A stretch of DNA of 25,666 nucleotides from Hyphomicrobiales bacterium (GCA_016201085.1 JACQDO010000163.1:1-25666); one strand, 5' to 3'. Positions 1-8,454 are shown, numbered from the stretch's first letter. Translations and numbers: made by a program. The notes: generated by a model from the sequence alone, not told the origin.

Positions 1-323
1 TGAGCCTGTATGGCTACACCACGCAGCGCGATCTATCGCCGATCGGCTCGTTCCTGATCATGGGCCTGTTCGGGCTCATCCTGGCGATGATCGTCAACAT
101 GTTCCTGAAGAGCTCGGGCCTCGACTTCGCCATCTCGGCGATCGGCGTGCTGATCTTCGCCGGGCTTACCGCCTGGGATACCCAGAAGATCAAGGAGATG
201 TATGACGCCAACGACGACGGCACCGTCTCCGGCCGCAAGACGGTGATGGGCGCGCTGACGCTCTATCTCGACTTCATCAACCTGTTCCTGTTCATGCTGC
301 GCTTCTTGGGCGATCGGCGCTAA
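1..323 (+). CDS. Bax inhibitor-1 / YccA-like multi-pass membrane protein, 3' part only
   Basis: The reading frame is open from base 3 to the TAA at 321-323, giving 107 C-terminal residues; the start lies before the window. The visible part has hydrophobic segments around LFGLILAMIVNMF, AISAIGVLIFAGLTAW and LTLYLDFINLFLFML. It also has the family-typical DTQKIKEMYD and LTLYLDFINLF blocks of the Bax inhibitor-1 (TMBIM/YbhL/YccA) family. Members are inner-membrane proteins; in bacteria they have been linked to calcium or proton leak and to interaction with the FtsH protease, but the role of this copy cannot be told from sequence. A strong intrinsic terminator follows about 50 bases downstream, so this gene ends its transcription unit. 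Family assignment is confident; physiological function is not. Confidence 0.88.
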   Translation, partial: SLYGYTTQRDLSPIGSFLIMGLFGLILAMIVNMFLKSSGLDFAISAIGVLIFAGLTAWDTQKIKEMYDANDDGTVSGRKTVMGALTLYLDFINLFLFMLRFLGDRR

Positions 324-374
324 CGCGCCGGTGGGCGACCGCCGCTAAACCGCTGCAAGAGCAGACCTGCTCAG

Positions 375-405
375 CGCCCGGGCCTCGTGCCCGGGCGTTT
401 TGTTT
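375..405 (+). terminator. Intrinsic terminator after the BI-1-like gene
   Basis: A perfect 9-bp GC stem (375-383 with 389-397) closes a 5-base loop and is followed directly by a T-rich run (TTTTGTTTTT). It lies between the BI-1-like stop and the GNAT start at 424, so it probably separates the two transcription units. Confidence 0.85.
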
Positions 406-423
406 TTGCTAGTTTGGCGTCAA

Positions 424-945
424 ATGACCGTCACCATCCGCCCCGCCCAAACCGCCGATATTCCGGCCATCACCCGCATCTACGCGCACGCCGTCGAACG
501 CGGCACCGCCTCGTTCGAGCTGACGCCGCCGGACGAGACCGAGATGGCGCGGCGCATGCGGCATCTGCTCGACAACAATTTCCCTTATCTCGCCGCTGAG
601 GTCGACGGCGCGCTCGCCGGTTACGCCTATGCCTCGCTTTACCGCACGCGGCCGGCCTATCGCTTCACGGTCGAGGATTCGGTTTATGTGGCGCCGGACA
701 TGCACCGCCGCGGCATCGGTAAGATGCTGCTGGAAAAGCTGATCGAGGACTGCACGGCGTTGGGTTTCCGCCAGATGATCGCGGTGATCGGCGATTCAGA
801 TCAGGCCGCGTCCATCGGCGTGCACAAAGCCTGCGGCTTCGAGCCGGCCGGCAATCTCCAGAACGTCGGCTACAAGTTCGACCGCTGGCTCGACACGCCG
901 CTGATGCAGCGGGCGCTGGGCCGCGGCTCGAGCACGCAGCCTTAG
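424..945 (+). CDS. GNAT N-acetyltransferase, phosphinothricin/methionine sulfoximine acetyltransferase-like
   Basis: A 173-residue protein of the GNAT fold, closest in pattern to the PAT/YncA/MddA-type acetyltransferases, which acetylate methionine sulfone, methionine sulfoximine or phosphinothricin using acetyl-CoA. The N-terminus (MTVTIRPAQTADIPAI) and IYAHAV region are typical. The acetyl-CoA binding loop is HRRGIGKMLL at about residues 94-103, and the later IGVHKACGFEPAG block is characteristic of this subfamily. ATG 424 is chosen because the family begins at this point; an in-frame upstream codon at 400 would add only eight atypical residues lying in the terminator T-run. The Shine-Dalgarno is weak. 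The TAG at 943-945 overlaps the stop of the convergent DUF2794 gene. The exact substrate is unknown. Confidence 0.88.
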   Translation: MTVTIRPAQTADIPAITRIYAHAVERGTASFELTPPDETEMARRMRHLLDNNFPYLAAEVDGALAGYAYASLYRTRPAYRFTVEDSVYVAPDMHRRGIGKMLLEKLIEDCTALGFRQMIAVIGDSDQAASIGVHKACGFEPAGNLQNVGYKFDRWLDTPLMQRALGRGSSTQP

Positions 946-1358
946 TTGACCACCAGCGACAACGAGACGTCGATCGAGCGCAGCACGCGATCGAGCTCGT
1001 GACCGCGCCGCACGATCAGCCCGGTCGCCGAGATCACGCTATAGGCGCCCTGGCGGCGCTCCAGCTTCGGGTTTTTTTCGATGCGGTAGATCGGCACTTC
1101 CGAGGCGCGGCGGAACACCGAGAACACCGCGCGGTCCTTGAGAAAATCGATGGCGTAATCGCGCCATTCGCCGGCGGCGACCTTGCGGCCATAAAGATCG
1201 AGAATGCGCTTGAGCTCGCGGTGGCTGAAGGTGACTTGAGCGGTGACTTGAGCGGTGACTTGGGCAGCGACTTGGCTTCCGGGGGCGGTGCTGGCGCGGG
1301 CCGCGGATCCGCCCCCGAGGGACTGGCTGGGATCGATTTCGCCGGAAACGTAGGTCAT
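942..1358 (-). CDS. DUF2794 family protein
   Basis: A 138-residue protein of the DUF2794 family, conserved in Alphaproteobacteria and without assigned function. The conserved core runs from about residue 43 to the C-terminus (FSHRELKRILDLYGRKVAAG..., DRAVFSVFRRASEVPIYRIEK, LERRQGAYSVI). The N-terminal 40 residues are low-complexity, rich in Ser, Ala and Gln, and include three consecutive AQVT units encoded by a short tandem DNA repeat. No signal peptide or membrane segment is visible, so it is probably cytoplasmic. GGAGG-like sequence just upstream of the ATG (AGGAGGCGCC on the coding strand) supports the start. It converges on the GNAT gene with a 4-base overlap of the two stop regions. Confidence 0.8.
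   Translation of the reverse strand: MTYVSGEIDPSQSLGGGSAARASTAPGSQVAAQVTAQVTAQVTFSHRELKRILDLYGRKVAAGEWRDYAIDFLKDRAVFSVFRRASEVPIYRIEKNPKLERRQGAYSVISATGLIVRRGHELDRVLRSIDVSLSLVVN
1231..1275 (-). repeat. 12-bp tandem repeat coding the AQVT array of DUF2794
   Basis: Units starting at 1231, 1243, 1255 and 1267 (the last partial) share GTGACTTG on the plus strand. They encode consecutive Ala-Gln-Val-Thr units in the N-terminal tail of the DUF2794 protein. The period is a multiple of three, so copy-number change would preserve the reading frame. Confidence 0.85.
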
Positions 1359-1569
1359 ACGGCGCCTCCTTTTTTCGTGCTGTGAAACATCGCCAAAGGA
1401 CGATGATCGCGCCGGGACGGGCCGACGGCAAGTGCTACCTCGATACGGCGGATGCCTGGGAAACGGGCAAAATCGCCCGGCCGGCGATCACGAAGACGTT
1501 AAAAGCCCCCACAATAACGCCCTATTTCGGTCAATCGCCGGTCACGCTGGCTTGCGATATCGGCATCGT

Positions 1570-1717
1570 TGCCTCAAGGCCCGGTCCGGTTCGAGTTCCG
1601 GATTCCTCAGCCCCCCAGCCCCCCGGGGCTCAGCTGACCGGGCCAGTTGAGTTCCGCGTACGGTTCAATCCCCTAATCAGCCTTCGGGCCGGCTCCAGAG
1701 CCGGCCCGATTTTTTTG
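1570..1717 (+). ncRNA. Possible structured RNA ending in an intrinsic terminator
   Basis: The 388-base gap between the DUF2794 and DUF1223 genes has no convincing coding sequence. On the plus strand a 9-bp perfect stem (1578-1586 with 1636-1644) encloses at least two smaller potential hairpins, one with the loop TTCGAGTT and one with arms AGCCCC/GGGGCT. This is followed about 40 bases later by a strong plus-strand terminator. No protein gene upstream on this strand needs that terminator, because the nearest upstream plus-strand gene ends at 945 facing a convergent gene. A short independent transcript is therefore plausible. No clear -35/-10 pair was found, and the sequence does not match tRNA, tmRNA, SRP RNA or RNase P RNA features that I can recognise. 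The 5' boundary is arbitrary. Confidence 0.3.
1685..1716 (+). terminator. Strong intrinsic terminator on the plus strand
   Basis: A 10-bp stem (1685-1694 with 1699-1708) with a 4-base CCAG loop is followed by A and seven T residues at 1710-1716. The T-run lies on the plus-strand 3' side only, so it terminates rightward transcription arriving from the gap at 1359-1684. Confidence 0.85.
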
Positions 1718-1746
1718 TGCACAAAGCACAAGGCAGCGACGATGGA

Positions 1747-2505
1747 TTAGCGCAAGCTGGCCGTGGCGGCGCCGAGCATCAGGCCGGGCTTGGCGGCAAC
1801 GCCGCTTTGCACGACCACCGCCAGATGGTCGATGTCGCGCAGCGAATAATCGCCATTGGACAGATCGGCCAAGGGCACGCTGAAACTTGCCGCCTGGCCG
1901 CGCCAGTCCCCGAGCTTCACCCAGCGGCGCACGACGTTGTGATAGGTCAGCGTGCGGTCGTGGTTCTCGCCGCGTCCGATCGTGACTGGTGCCTTGCTGG
2001 TGATCGGACAGAGCCAGACTTCGCCGTCGCGGTGTTCGTCCTTGGCGGCCGGCACAGCCACGGTCACTTTTCCATTCGCGACGATCATCGTCACCGGCAA
2101 GGTCAGCGGGGCGGCGGAAGCCCTGGTCTTCGCGATCGCGGCTTCGATCGCCGCCTTGTCGCTGCCATTGACAGCGATGAGACCGTTGATCACGGCTTGC
2201 GGCGTCGCTACGCCGCTTTCACCGCGCGCAATTGCATAGGCGCGTTGTCGGACAGAATGGCCGTGCAGCGCAAACGTGTCCTTCCAGCCGAGATAGTCCC
2301 AATAATCGACCGCCAGACTCATCGTCAGCAGCGACGGGTCCCGCCCCAGCTCGCCGAGCAGCTTGTCGGCGGGCGGACAGGACGAACAGCCCTGGCTGGT
2401 GAACAGCTCGATGACGGCGCGCTGCTCGCCGGCGGATGCCACCGTCAACGCGGCCGGCGACGTAAATATCAATGCGACCGCAAAGGCGATGTGGCGATAG
2501 TTCAT
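1747..2505 (-). CDS. DUF1223 family exported thioredoxin-like protein
   Basis: A 252-residue protein of the DUF1223 family. Residues 1-26 look like a signal peptide (hydrophobic AFAVALIFTSPAALTVASA, cleavage probably after ASA or ASAG), so it should act in the periplasm. The mature N-terminus carries the family signature VIELFTSQGCSSCPPADKLL with a CxxC pair at residues 40 and 43 in a thioredoxin-like context. This suggests a redox role, though none is proven for the family. The start at 2505 was preferred to an in-frame ATG seven codons upstream because it sits directly before the signal peptide and has a GGGACC-like element upstream. The stop lies 30 bases beyond the plus-strand terminator. 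A perfect palindrome lies just upstream of the start. Confidence 0.82.
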   Translation of the reverse strand: MNYRHIAFAVALIFTSPAALTVASAGEQRAVIELFTSQGCSSCPPADKLLGELGRDPSLLTMSLAVDYWDYLGWKDTFALHGHSVRQRAYAIARGESGVATPQAVINGLIAVNGSDKAAIEAAIAKTRASAAPLTLPVTMIVANGKVTVAVPAAKDEHRDGEVWLCPITSKAPVTIGRGENHDRTLTYHNVVRRWVKLGDWRGQAASFSVPLADLSNGDYSLRDIDHLAVVVQSGVAAKPGLMLGAATASLR

Positions 2506-2534
2506 GCCGGTCCCACGATCCCCCAACCGTACAA

Positions 2535-2552
2535 GACGCTTTATAAAGCGTC
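2535..2552. promoter_or_regulatory. 18-bp perfect palindrome upstream of DUF1223
   Basis: GACGCTTTATAAAGCGTC reads identically on both strands. It is centred about 38 bases upstream of the DUF1223 start and contains TATAAA in its core, which could act as a -10 box for leftward transcription. No good -35 box is seen at 17 bases. It could be an operator for a dimeric regulator, a promoter element, or simply an RNA hairpin. Confidence 0.35.
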
Positions 2553-2566
2553 CCGTCGATCACCCG

Positions 2567-2588
2567 CCACTCACTTCGCGGTGAGTGG
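2567..2588. other. Inverted repeat between acnA and DUF1223
   Basis: An 8-bp perfect stem (2567-2574 with 2581-2588) surrounds a 6-base loop, between the acnA stop at 2627 and the DUF1223 start. On the acnA strand it is about 40 bases past the stop but lacks a following T-run. It might stabilise the acnA mRNA 3' end rather than terminate in the classical way. Confidence 0.4.
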
Positions 2589-2626
2589 GCCCAATTTGCG
2601 TGGTGGGACGCGGATTCCGGTTCCGG

Positions 2627-5332
2627 TCAGCCCGCCAATTGGCGCAGCACGTATTGCAGGATTCCGCCGTTCTTGAAGTAGTCGAGTTCATCGAGCGTAT
2701 CGATGCGGCAGATCAGCGGCACCCGCTGGAGAGTGCCATTGCCGGCGACGATCTCGGCGATCAGCCGCTGACGCGGCTTGAGTTCGCCGTGCAGGCCGCG
2801 AATCGTGACCTGCTCGTCGCCCTTCATGCCCAGCGACTGCCAGGAGGTGCCTTCCTCGAATACCAGCGGCATCACGCCCATGCCCACCAGGTTGGAGCGA
2901 TGGATGCGTTCGAACGACTGCGCGATCACCGCGCGGACGCCGAGCAGCACGGAACCCTTGGCCGCCCAGTCGCGCGACGAGCCGCTGCCATATTCCTTGC
3001 CGGCGAATACCACCAGCGGAATGCGGTCGGCCTTGTATTTCATGGCCGCGTCGTAGATCGGCATGCGCTGCTTCGAGGGATAGTGGACGGTGACGCCGCC
3101 TTCCACGCCCGGCACCATCTGGTTCTTGATGCGGATATTGGCGAAGGTGCCGCGCATCATCACTTCGTGATTGCCGCGGCGCGTGCCGTACTGATTGAAG
3201 TCGGCGGGCTTCACCTTGTGATCGGTGAGATATTTTCCGGCCGGCGAGTCGGGCTTGATCGAACCGGCCGGCGAGATGTGGTCGGTGGTGATCGAGTCGA
3301 GCAGCAGCGCCAGCACGCGCGCGTCGACGATGTCTTCGAGCGGCTTCGGCGCCTTCTTCATGCCGGTGAAATACGGCGGGTTCTGCACGTAGGTCGATTT
3401 CTTGTCCCAGCCGTAGGTCATGCCGCCCTTGATGCTGATCTTGCGCCAGTTGGCATCGCCCTTGAACACATCGGCGTATTTCTTGGTGAAAATCTGCTTG
3501 GTGACGTTCTTGCCGATGAACTCGCCGACTTCCTTGTTCGACGGCCAGATGTCTTTCAGAAAAACCTTCTTGCCCTTCTGATCGGTGCCGAGCGCATCTT
3601 TCAGCAAGTCGACATTCATCGAGCCGGCGATGGAATAGGCAACCACCAGCGGCGGCGAAGCGAGATAGTTGGCGCGCACGTCGGCGTTGACGCGGCCTTC
3701 GAAGTTGCGGTTGCCGGAGAGCACCGCGGCAGCCACCAGATCGCCCTCGTTGATCGCCTTGGAATTTTGCGGCGGCAGCGGGCCGGAATTGCCGATGCAG
3801 GTGGTGCAGCCGTAACCGACCAGATTAAACCCGAGCTTGTCGAGATCCTTCTGCAGGCCGGACTTGTCGAGATATTCGCCGACCACCTGCGAGCCGGGCG
3901 CCAGCGAGGTCTTCACCCACGGCTTGACGGTGAGCCCCTTGGCCGCGGCCTTGCGCGCCAGCAAGCCGGCGGCGAGCATCACGCCCGGATTGGATGTATT
4001 GGTGCAGGAGGTGATCGCCGCGATCACCACGTCGCCATGACCGATGTCGTAGTTATGCCCGGCGACCGGCACGCGCTTCTTCATCTCGGCGCTCTTGCCG
4101 AATTCCTTGTCCATGGAGTTGGCGAAGCCCGTCTTCACTTCCTTGAGCGCGACGCGATCCTGCGGCCGCTTGGGACCGGCGAGCGAAGGCTCGACCGATC
4201 CGAGCTCGAGCTTGAGGATGTCGGTGAACATCGGGTCGGGCGTCGTCTTGATGCGGAACATGCCCTGCGCCTTGGCATAGGCCGCCACCAGCGCGACCAG
4301 TTCGGCCGGCCGGCCGGTATTCTTCAGGAAGGCAATGGTGTCGTCGTCGATCGGCGAGAAGCCGCAGGTCGCGCCGTATTCCGGCGCCATGTTGCCGAGC
4401 GTGGCGCGGTCGGCGATGGTGAGATGGGTGAGACCCGGTCCGAAGAATTCGACGAACTTTCCGACCACGCCGCGGGCGCGCAGCATCTGGGTCACGGTCA
4501 GCACCAAATCGGTGGCGGTGACGCCTTCCTTGAGCTTGCCGGCCAATTTGAAGCCGATCACCTCGGGCAAGGTCATCGACATCGGCTGGCCGAGCATGGC
4601 GGATTCCGCCTCGATGCCGCCGACGCCCCAGCCGAGCACCGACAGGCCGTTGACCATGGTCGTGTGCGAGTCGGTGCCGACCACCGTGTCCGGATAGGCG
4701 ACTTCCATGGTCGCGTTCTTGCCGTCGACCTTTACCTTTTCTTTGCGCGTCCACACCACGCGCGACAGATATTCGAGATTGACCTGGTGGCAGATGCCGG
4801 TGCCGGGCGGCACCACGCTGAAATTATCGAACGACCGCTGCGCCCATTTGAGGAATTTGTAGCGCTCCTGGTTCTGCCGGTATTCCTCGTCGACGTTTTT
4901 CTTGAACGCCTGATTGTTGCCGAAGAAGGCCACCGACACGGAATGATCGATGACCAGATCGACCGGAACCTGCGGATTGATTTTCTTGGGGTCGCCGCCG
5001 AGCAACTTCATGGCATCGCGCATGGCGGCGAGATCGACCACCGCCGGCACGCCGGTGAAGTCCTGCATCAGCACGCGCGCCGGACGGAAGGCGAATTCGC
5101 GATCCGAGCTCTTGGTCTTGAGCCATTCGGCGACCGCCTTGATGTCGTCCTTGGTCACCGTGCGCCCATCTTCGTTGCGCAACAGGTTTTCCAATAGGAC
5201 TTTCATCGAGAACGGCAGGCGTGAAATACCTTTGAGGCCGTTTTTCTCGGCGACGGGCAGGCTGAAATAGGCGTACGCCTTGCTACCAACCTGGAGGGTC
5301 TTGCAACATCTAAAGCTGTCGAGCGAAGTCAT
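2627..5332 (-). CDS. acnA: Aconitate hydratase AcnA
   Basis: A 901-residue aconitase of the AcnA/IRP1 type, interconverting citrate and isocitrate in the TCA cycle in the cytoplasm. All domains are present. The N-terminal part has VDLVIDHSVSVAFFG and TVVGTDSHTTMVNGL. The [4Fe-4S] ligands are the Cys of AITSCTNTSNP and the two Cys of YGCTTCIGNSGP. The C-terminal swivel domain has YGSGSSRDWAAKG. Length is normal for the family. I chose the ATG at 5332 (MTSLDSFRCCKTL) because orthologues begin with MTSLDSF; an in-frame ATG at 5347 would add five residues. It is transcribed away from ccmA with a 255-base shared upstream region, and acnA next to ccmABCDG is a common Hyphomicrobiales arrangement. 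Confidence 0.97.
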   Translation of the reverse strand: MTSLDSFRCCKTLQVGSKAYAYFSLPVAEKNGLKGISRLPFSMKVLLENLLRNEDGRTVTKDDIKAVAEWLKTKSSDREFAFRPARVLMQDFTGVPAVVDLAAMRDAMKLLGGDPKKINPQVPVDLVIDHSVSVAFFGNNQAFKKNVDEEYRQNQERYKFLKWAQRSFDNFSVVPPGTGICHQVNLEYLSRVVWTRKEKVKVDGKNATMEVAYPDTVVGTDSHTTMVNGLSVLGWGVGGIEAESAMLGQPMSMTLPEVIGFKLAGKLKEGVTATDLVLTVTQMLRARGVVGKFVEFFGPGLTHLTIADRATLGNMAPEYGATCGFSPIDDDTIAFLKNTGRPAELVALVAAYAKAQGMFRIKTTPDPMFTDILKLELGSVEPSLAGPKRPQDRVALKEVKTGFANSMDKEFGKSAEMKKRVPVAGHNYDIGHGDVVIAAITSCTNTSNPGVMLAAGLLARKAAAKGLTVKPWVKTSLAPGSQVVGEYLDKSGLQKDLDKLGFNLVGYGCTTCIGNSGPLPPQNSKAINEGDLVAAAVLSGNRNFEGRVNADVRANYLASPPLVVAYSIAGSMNVDLLKDALGTDQKGKKVFLKDIWPSNKEVGEFIGKNVTKQIFTKKYADVFKGDANWRKISIKGGMTYGWDKKSTYVQNPPYFTGMKKAPKPLEDIVDARVLALLLDSITTDHISPAGSIKPDSPAGKYLTDHKVKPADFNQYGTRRGNHEVMMRGTFANIRIKNQMVPGVEGGVTVHYPSKQRMPIYDAAMKYKADRIPLVVFAGKEYGSGSSRDWAAKGSVLLGVRAVIAQSFERIHRSNLVGMGVMPLVFEEGTSWQSLGMKGDEQVTIRGLHGELKPRQRLIAEIVAGNGTLQRVPLICRIDTLDELDYFKNGGILQYVLRQLAG

Positions 5333-5587
5333 GTCGGCTGTTTCCATTCCCGGCGCGGGATATCGGCGGTGGATCGGTCTAAGTTACTAGCAAGTCAGGG
5401 ATAATCTCGCTGGTCAAACTTGCGCCCGAAATTCGTGAACGTAGCGCCGCAAGTGCGGGGCTTATAAGGTCTTTTCGCGCTGGACGCCATATTTACCGGG
5501 AATGACGTAAAAGATGCGCAAAATATCGATGTTTTCCGCAATAAGTGCTACTGGCCTCTGCGCCGCAGCGCGACCACAGCAGGCCTG

Positions 5588-6190
5588 ATGCAACTCACCG
5601 GCGACAATCTGACCTGCCAACGTGGCGGCCGTACCGTGTTTTCCGGGCTTTATTTCAGCCTGTCCGGCGGCGAAGCCATGATGGTCGTTGGCCGCAATGG
5701 CGCCGGTAAATCCTCGCTGCTGCGCATGATTGCCGGGCTGATATGCATATCCGCCGGGCGTCTCGATCTGTCGGGCGGCGAGGCAGACGCCACGCTGGCC
5801 GAGCAGGCACACTATCTCGGCCATCAGGACGCGCTGAAACCGTCGCTGTCGGTCATCGAAAATCTGCGGTTTTGGGCCGATTTTCTGGGCGCGGCGGGCG
5901 CCACGCTGGAGCCGGCGCTGGCGGCGGTCGACCTTACCCCGCTCGCCTACATGCCGGCCGCCTATCTGTCGGCCGGACAAAAGCGCCGCTTGTCGATAGC
6001 CCGCCTGATTGCAGCGAAACGCCCACTCTGGCTGCTCGACGAGCCGACCTCGGCGTTGGACGTGCAGTCGCAGGACCGGCTGGCCGGATTGATGCGCAGC
6101 CACCTCGCCGGCGGCGGCATGATCATGGCCGCCACCCATGGACCGATCGGGCTGGAAAATGCCCGCGAACTGAGGGTGGGCCCGGAATGA
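5588..6190 (+). CDS. ccmA: Cytochrome c biogenesis ABC transporter ATP-binding protein CcmA
   Basis: A 200-residue ATPase of the CcmABCD complex, which releases haem-loaded CcmE during c-type cytochrome maturation (System I) at the inner membrane. Walker A is GRNGAGKS at residues 35-42, the ABC signature is LSAGQ at 127-131, and Walker B with the following D-loop is [10 protein letters not shown] at 149-158; TH near residue 180 is the H-loop. Length matches the short CcmA family. It is the first gene of the ccmABCDG run, and its stop overlaps the ccmB start as ATGA, indicating translational coupling. Confidence 0.95.
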   Translation: MQLTGDNLTCQRGGRTVFSGLYFSLSGGEAMMVVGRNGAGKSSLLRMIAGLICISAGRLDLSGGEADATLAEQAHYLGHQDALKPSLSVIENLRFWADFLGAAGATLEPALAAVDLTPLAYMPAAYLSAGQKRRLSIARLIAAKRPLWLLDEPTSALDVQSQDRLAGLMRSHLAGGGMIMAATHGPIGLENARELRVGPE

Positions 6191-6855
6191 GCGCCTTCAC
6201 CTCCCTTCTGCTGCGCGACATGCGCATCGCGGTTCGCGTCGGCGGCGGCGCCCTGATGGGCGCTCTATTCTTCCTCATCGTGGTCACCATGATGCCGTTT
6301 GCGATCGGCCCCGATCTCGGTCTGCTGGCGCGCATCGGCCCGGCAATCCTGTGGCTGGGCGCACTGCTGGCGAGCCTGCTGGCGCTCGACCGCCTGTTCG
6401 CCAACGATCTCGACGACGGCTCGCTCGATCTGCTGATGATGGGCAGCATGCCGCTGGAATTGGCGGTGGCGGCGAAGGCCATCGCGCATTGGTTGACCAC
6501 CTGTCTGCCGCTGGTCGTGATCACGCCGGTGCTCGGCCTGATGCTTAACGTCGAGATGCACGCCATGGGCTGGGTCTCGCTGACATTGCTCGCCGGCACG
6601 CCCGCGCTCACCTTTATCGGGCTGATCGGCGCCGCGCTGTCGGTGACGTTGCGGCGCGGCGGGCTGTTGCTGGCGGTGTTGGTGTTGCCGTTGACGGTGC
6701 CGGTGCTGATTTTCGGCGTCGCCGCGGCCAATGCCGCCATCGTCGGGCCTGCGCCATTTGGCCCACCTTTCACCATTCTTTGCGCCCTATCCTTGGCCAG
6801 TTTCGTGCTGGGGCCCGTTGCGGCCGCCGCGGCGCTGCGCCACGGACTGGAGTGA
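6187..6855 (+). CDS. ccmB: Haem exporter membrane subunit CcmB
   Basis: A 222-residue polytopic membrane protein with about six hydrophobic segments. It begins [20 protein letters not shown] and contains the conserved block [20 protein letters not shown] (about residues 67-86) that identifies CcmB. It is the membrane partner of CcmA in the CcmABCD release complex. The start overlaps the ccmA stop by four bases. A 63-base gap precedes ccmC, with no terminator seen. Confidence 0.95.
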   Translation: MSAFTSLLLRDMRIAVRVGGGALMGALFFLIVVTMMPFAIGPDLGLLARIGPAILWLGALLASLLALDRLFANDLDDGSLDLLMMGSMPLELAVAAKAIAHWLTTCLPLVVITPVLGLMLNVEMHAMGWVSLTLLAGTPALTFIGLIGAALSVTLRRGGLLLAVLVLPLTVPVLIFGVAAANAAIVGPAPFGPPFTILCALSLASFVLGPVAAAAALRHGLE

Positions 6856-6918
6856 CGGTAGCCGCCTACGCAATTGCCCGGCATTGCCCGGACCCCTGCT
6901 GGATATTAAAAGGCGGCC

Positions 6919-7650
6919 ATGCCGATCATCGATCTTGCCAATCCGACCCGGTTTCTGAATATCGTCAACCGCGTACTGCCATGGCTCGCGGCCGCGACCG
7001 TCCTGGTCTTCGCCTTCGGGCTCGCCCGCATCATGGGCGCACCCGACGACTATCAGCAGGGCGCCACCGTCAAGATCATGTACCTGCATGTGCCGGCGGC
7101 CTGGCTCAGCATGATGTGCTGGGGCGTGATGACCGTCGCGGCGCTCGGCACCCTGGTCTGGCGGCATCCGCTGTCGGACGTCGCCGGCAAGGCGGCAGCG
7201 CCCATCGGCACCGCCTTCACCTTTATTTGCCTGATCACCGGCTCGCTCTGGGGCCGCCCCACCTGGGGCACCTATTGGGTGTGGGACGCCAGGCTCACCT
7301 CAATGCTGGTGCTGTTCCTGCTCTATCTCGGCGTGCTGGCGCTCTATTGGACCGCGGAAGATCCCGGCCGCGGTTCGCGCGCCGCAGCCGTGCTTGCGCT
7401 GGTCGGCGCCATCAATATTCCGATCATCAAGTTTTCCGTGGAATATTGGAACACGCTGCATCAGCCGGCCTCGCTGTTCCGCAAGGGCGGCTCGGCCATC
7501 GATCCCGCGATCCTCACTCCGCTGCTGGTCATGGCCGGTGGTTTCACGCTGCTGTTTTTCACGTTGCACTTCGCCGCCATGCGCAACGAGATTCTGCGCC
7601 GGCGCGTGCGCAGCATGCGGCTGATCCAGGCGCAGGAGTTGCACGCATGA
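6919..7650 (+). CDS. ccmC: Haem-handling protein CcmC
   Basis: A 243-residue membrane protein that passes haem to the chaperone CcmE. The periplasmic tryptophan-rich motif is WGTYWVWDARLTS (about residues 115-127). The two histidines expected as haem ligands are present in MYLHVPAAW and in YWNTLHQPASL. Six hydrophobic segments fit the family. An AAGGCGG sequence just upstream of ATG 6919 serves as ribosome binding site. The gene is followed by ccmD after 28 bases. Confidence 0.95.
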   Translation: MPIIDLANPTRFLNIVNRVLPWLAAATVLVFAFGLARIMGAPDDYQQGATVKIMYLHVPAAWLSMMCWGVMTVAALGTLVWRHPLSDVAGKAAAPIGTAFTFICLITGSLWGRPTWGTYWVWDARLTSMLVLFLLYLGVLALYWTAEDPGRGSRAAAVLALVGAINIPIIKFSVEYWNTLHQPASLFRKGGSAIDPAILTPLLVMAGGFTLLFFTLHFAAMRNEILRRRVRSMRLIQAQELHA

Positions 7651-7678
7651 TGCGCCATCAAAAATATTGGGCGCGGTC

Positions 7679-7858
7679 ATGAACCTGGGTCCGCATGCCG
7701 ACTTCATCATCGCAGCCTATGCGGTGACCGTGTTCGTGATCGGCTCGCTGATTGCGTGGATCGCGCTCGATTATTCGGCGCAGCGGCGCATCCTCGGCGA
7801 TCTGGAGGAGCAAGGCGTGACGCGGCGGTCGCTGCGGACGAGCAAGGACAAGCCATGA
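7679..7858 (+). CDS. ccmD: Haem exporter small subunit CcmD
   Basis: A 59-residue protein with one transmembrane helix (about residues 9-30) followed by a basic cytoplasmic tail, as expected for CcmD, which bridges CcmABC and CcmE. The N-terminus (MNLGPHADFIIAAYAVT) closely fits alphaproteobacterial CcmD. ATG 7679 is preferred over an in-frame TTG at 7667 because orthologues start at or near this Met. The stop overlaps the ccmG start as ATGA. Confidence 0.92.
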   Translation: MNLGPHADFIIAAYAVTVFVIGSLIAWIALDYSAQRRILGDLEEQGVTRRSLRTSKDKP

Positions 7859-8448
7859 GCGCGGAAACGAGCGAAAGCTCCGTCCCCAAGCGGAGAAACA
7901 TTCTGGTGCTGCTGCCGCTGCTGGCCTTTCTCGCGCTGGCGGCGCTGTTCTATTTCCGGCTCGGCGCCGGCGATACCTCGCTTATTCCTTCCGCGCTGAT
8001 CGGACATTCGGCGCCCAAGACCGATCTGCCGCCGCTGGCCGGATTGGAGCGCGACGGCAAGGCGGTACCCGGCCTGAGCAATGCGACCTTCACGGGCGCG
8101 GTGACGCTGGTCAATGTCTGGGCGTCGTGGTGCATTCCTTGCCGCGACGAAGTGGTGTTTCTGGAGCAGTTATCCAAGGACAAGCGCATCCAGATCGTCG
8201 GTATTAATTACAAGGACGCCGCCGCCGATGCGCGGCGCTTCATCGGCCGCTATGGCAATCCATACGTCGCCAATGGCGTCGACGTCAACGGCCGCACCTC
8301 GATCGACTGGGGCGTCTACGGCGTGCCGGAGAATCTCCTGATCGGCCGCGACGGCCGCATCGCCTACAAGCTGGTCGGTCCGGTCACCGCCGATAATCTC
8401 GAGCGCGTGCTGCGTCCGGAAATCGAGAAGGCGCTGGCAAAGAACTAG
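7855..8448 (+). CDS. ccmG: Thiol:disulfide oxidoreductase CcmG (DsbE)
   Basis: A 197-residue membrane-anchored periplasmic thioredoxin that reduces apocytochrome c before haem attachment. It has one N-terminal anchor helix (about residues 16-34), then a thioredoxin fold with the active site VWASWCIPCRDE, placing the redox cysteines at 93 and 96, and the cis-proline loop at VYGVPENLL. Orthologues more often have WCVPC and PET; the differences here are conservative. It closes the ccmABCDG operon; ccmE, ccmF and ccmH are not in the window. The stop lies 6 bases from the stop of the convergent yciB gene. Confidence 0.94.
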   Translation: MSAETSESSVPKRRNILVLLPLLAFLALAALFYFRLGAGDTSLIPSALIGHSAPKTDLPPLAGLERDGKAVPGLSNATFTGAVTLVNVWASWCIPCRDEVVFLEQLSKDKRIQIVGINYKDAAADARRFIGRYGNPYVANGVDVNGRTSIDWGVYGVPENLLIGRDGRIAYKLVGPVTADNLERVLRPEIEKALAKN

Positions 8449-8454
8449 CCGAGG

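Noticed and set aside
1578..1600. tRNA T-arm-like sequence (GGTTCGAGTTCC)
   Set aside because: The loop would be 8 bases, and no acceptor, D or anticodon stems can be placed around it. It was kept only as part of a general structured-RNA candidate.
2585..5197. 870-codon open frame antisense to acnA, rich in His, Arg, Ala and Asp
   Set aside because: It is the reverse-complement shadow of a full-length, highly conserved aconitase in GC-rich DNA; composition is typical of antisense frames and no domain is recognisable.
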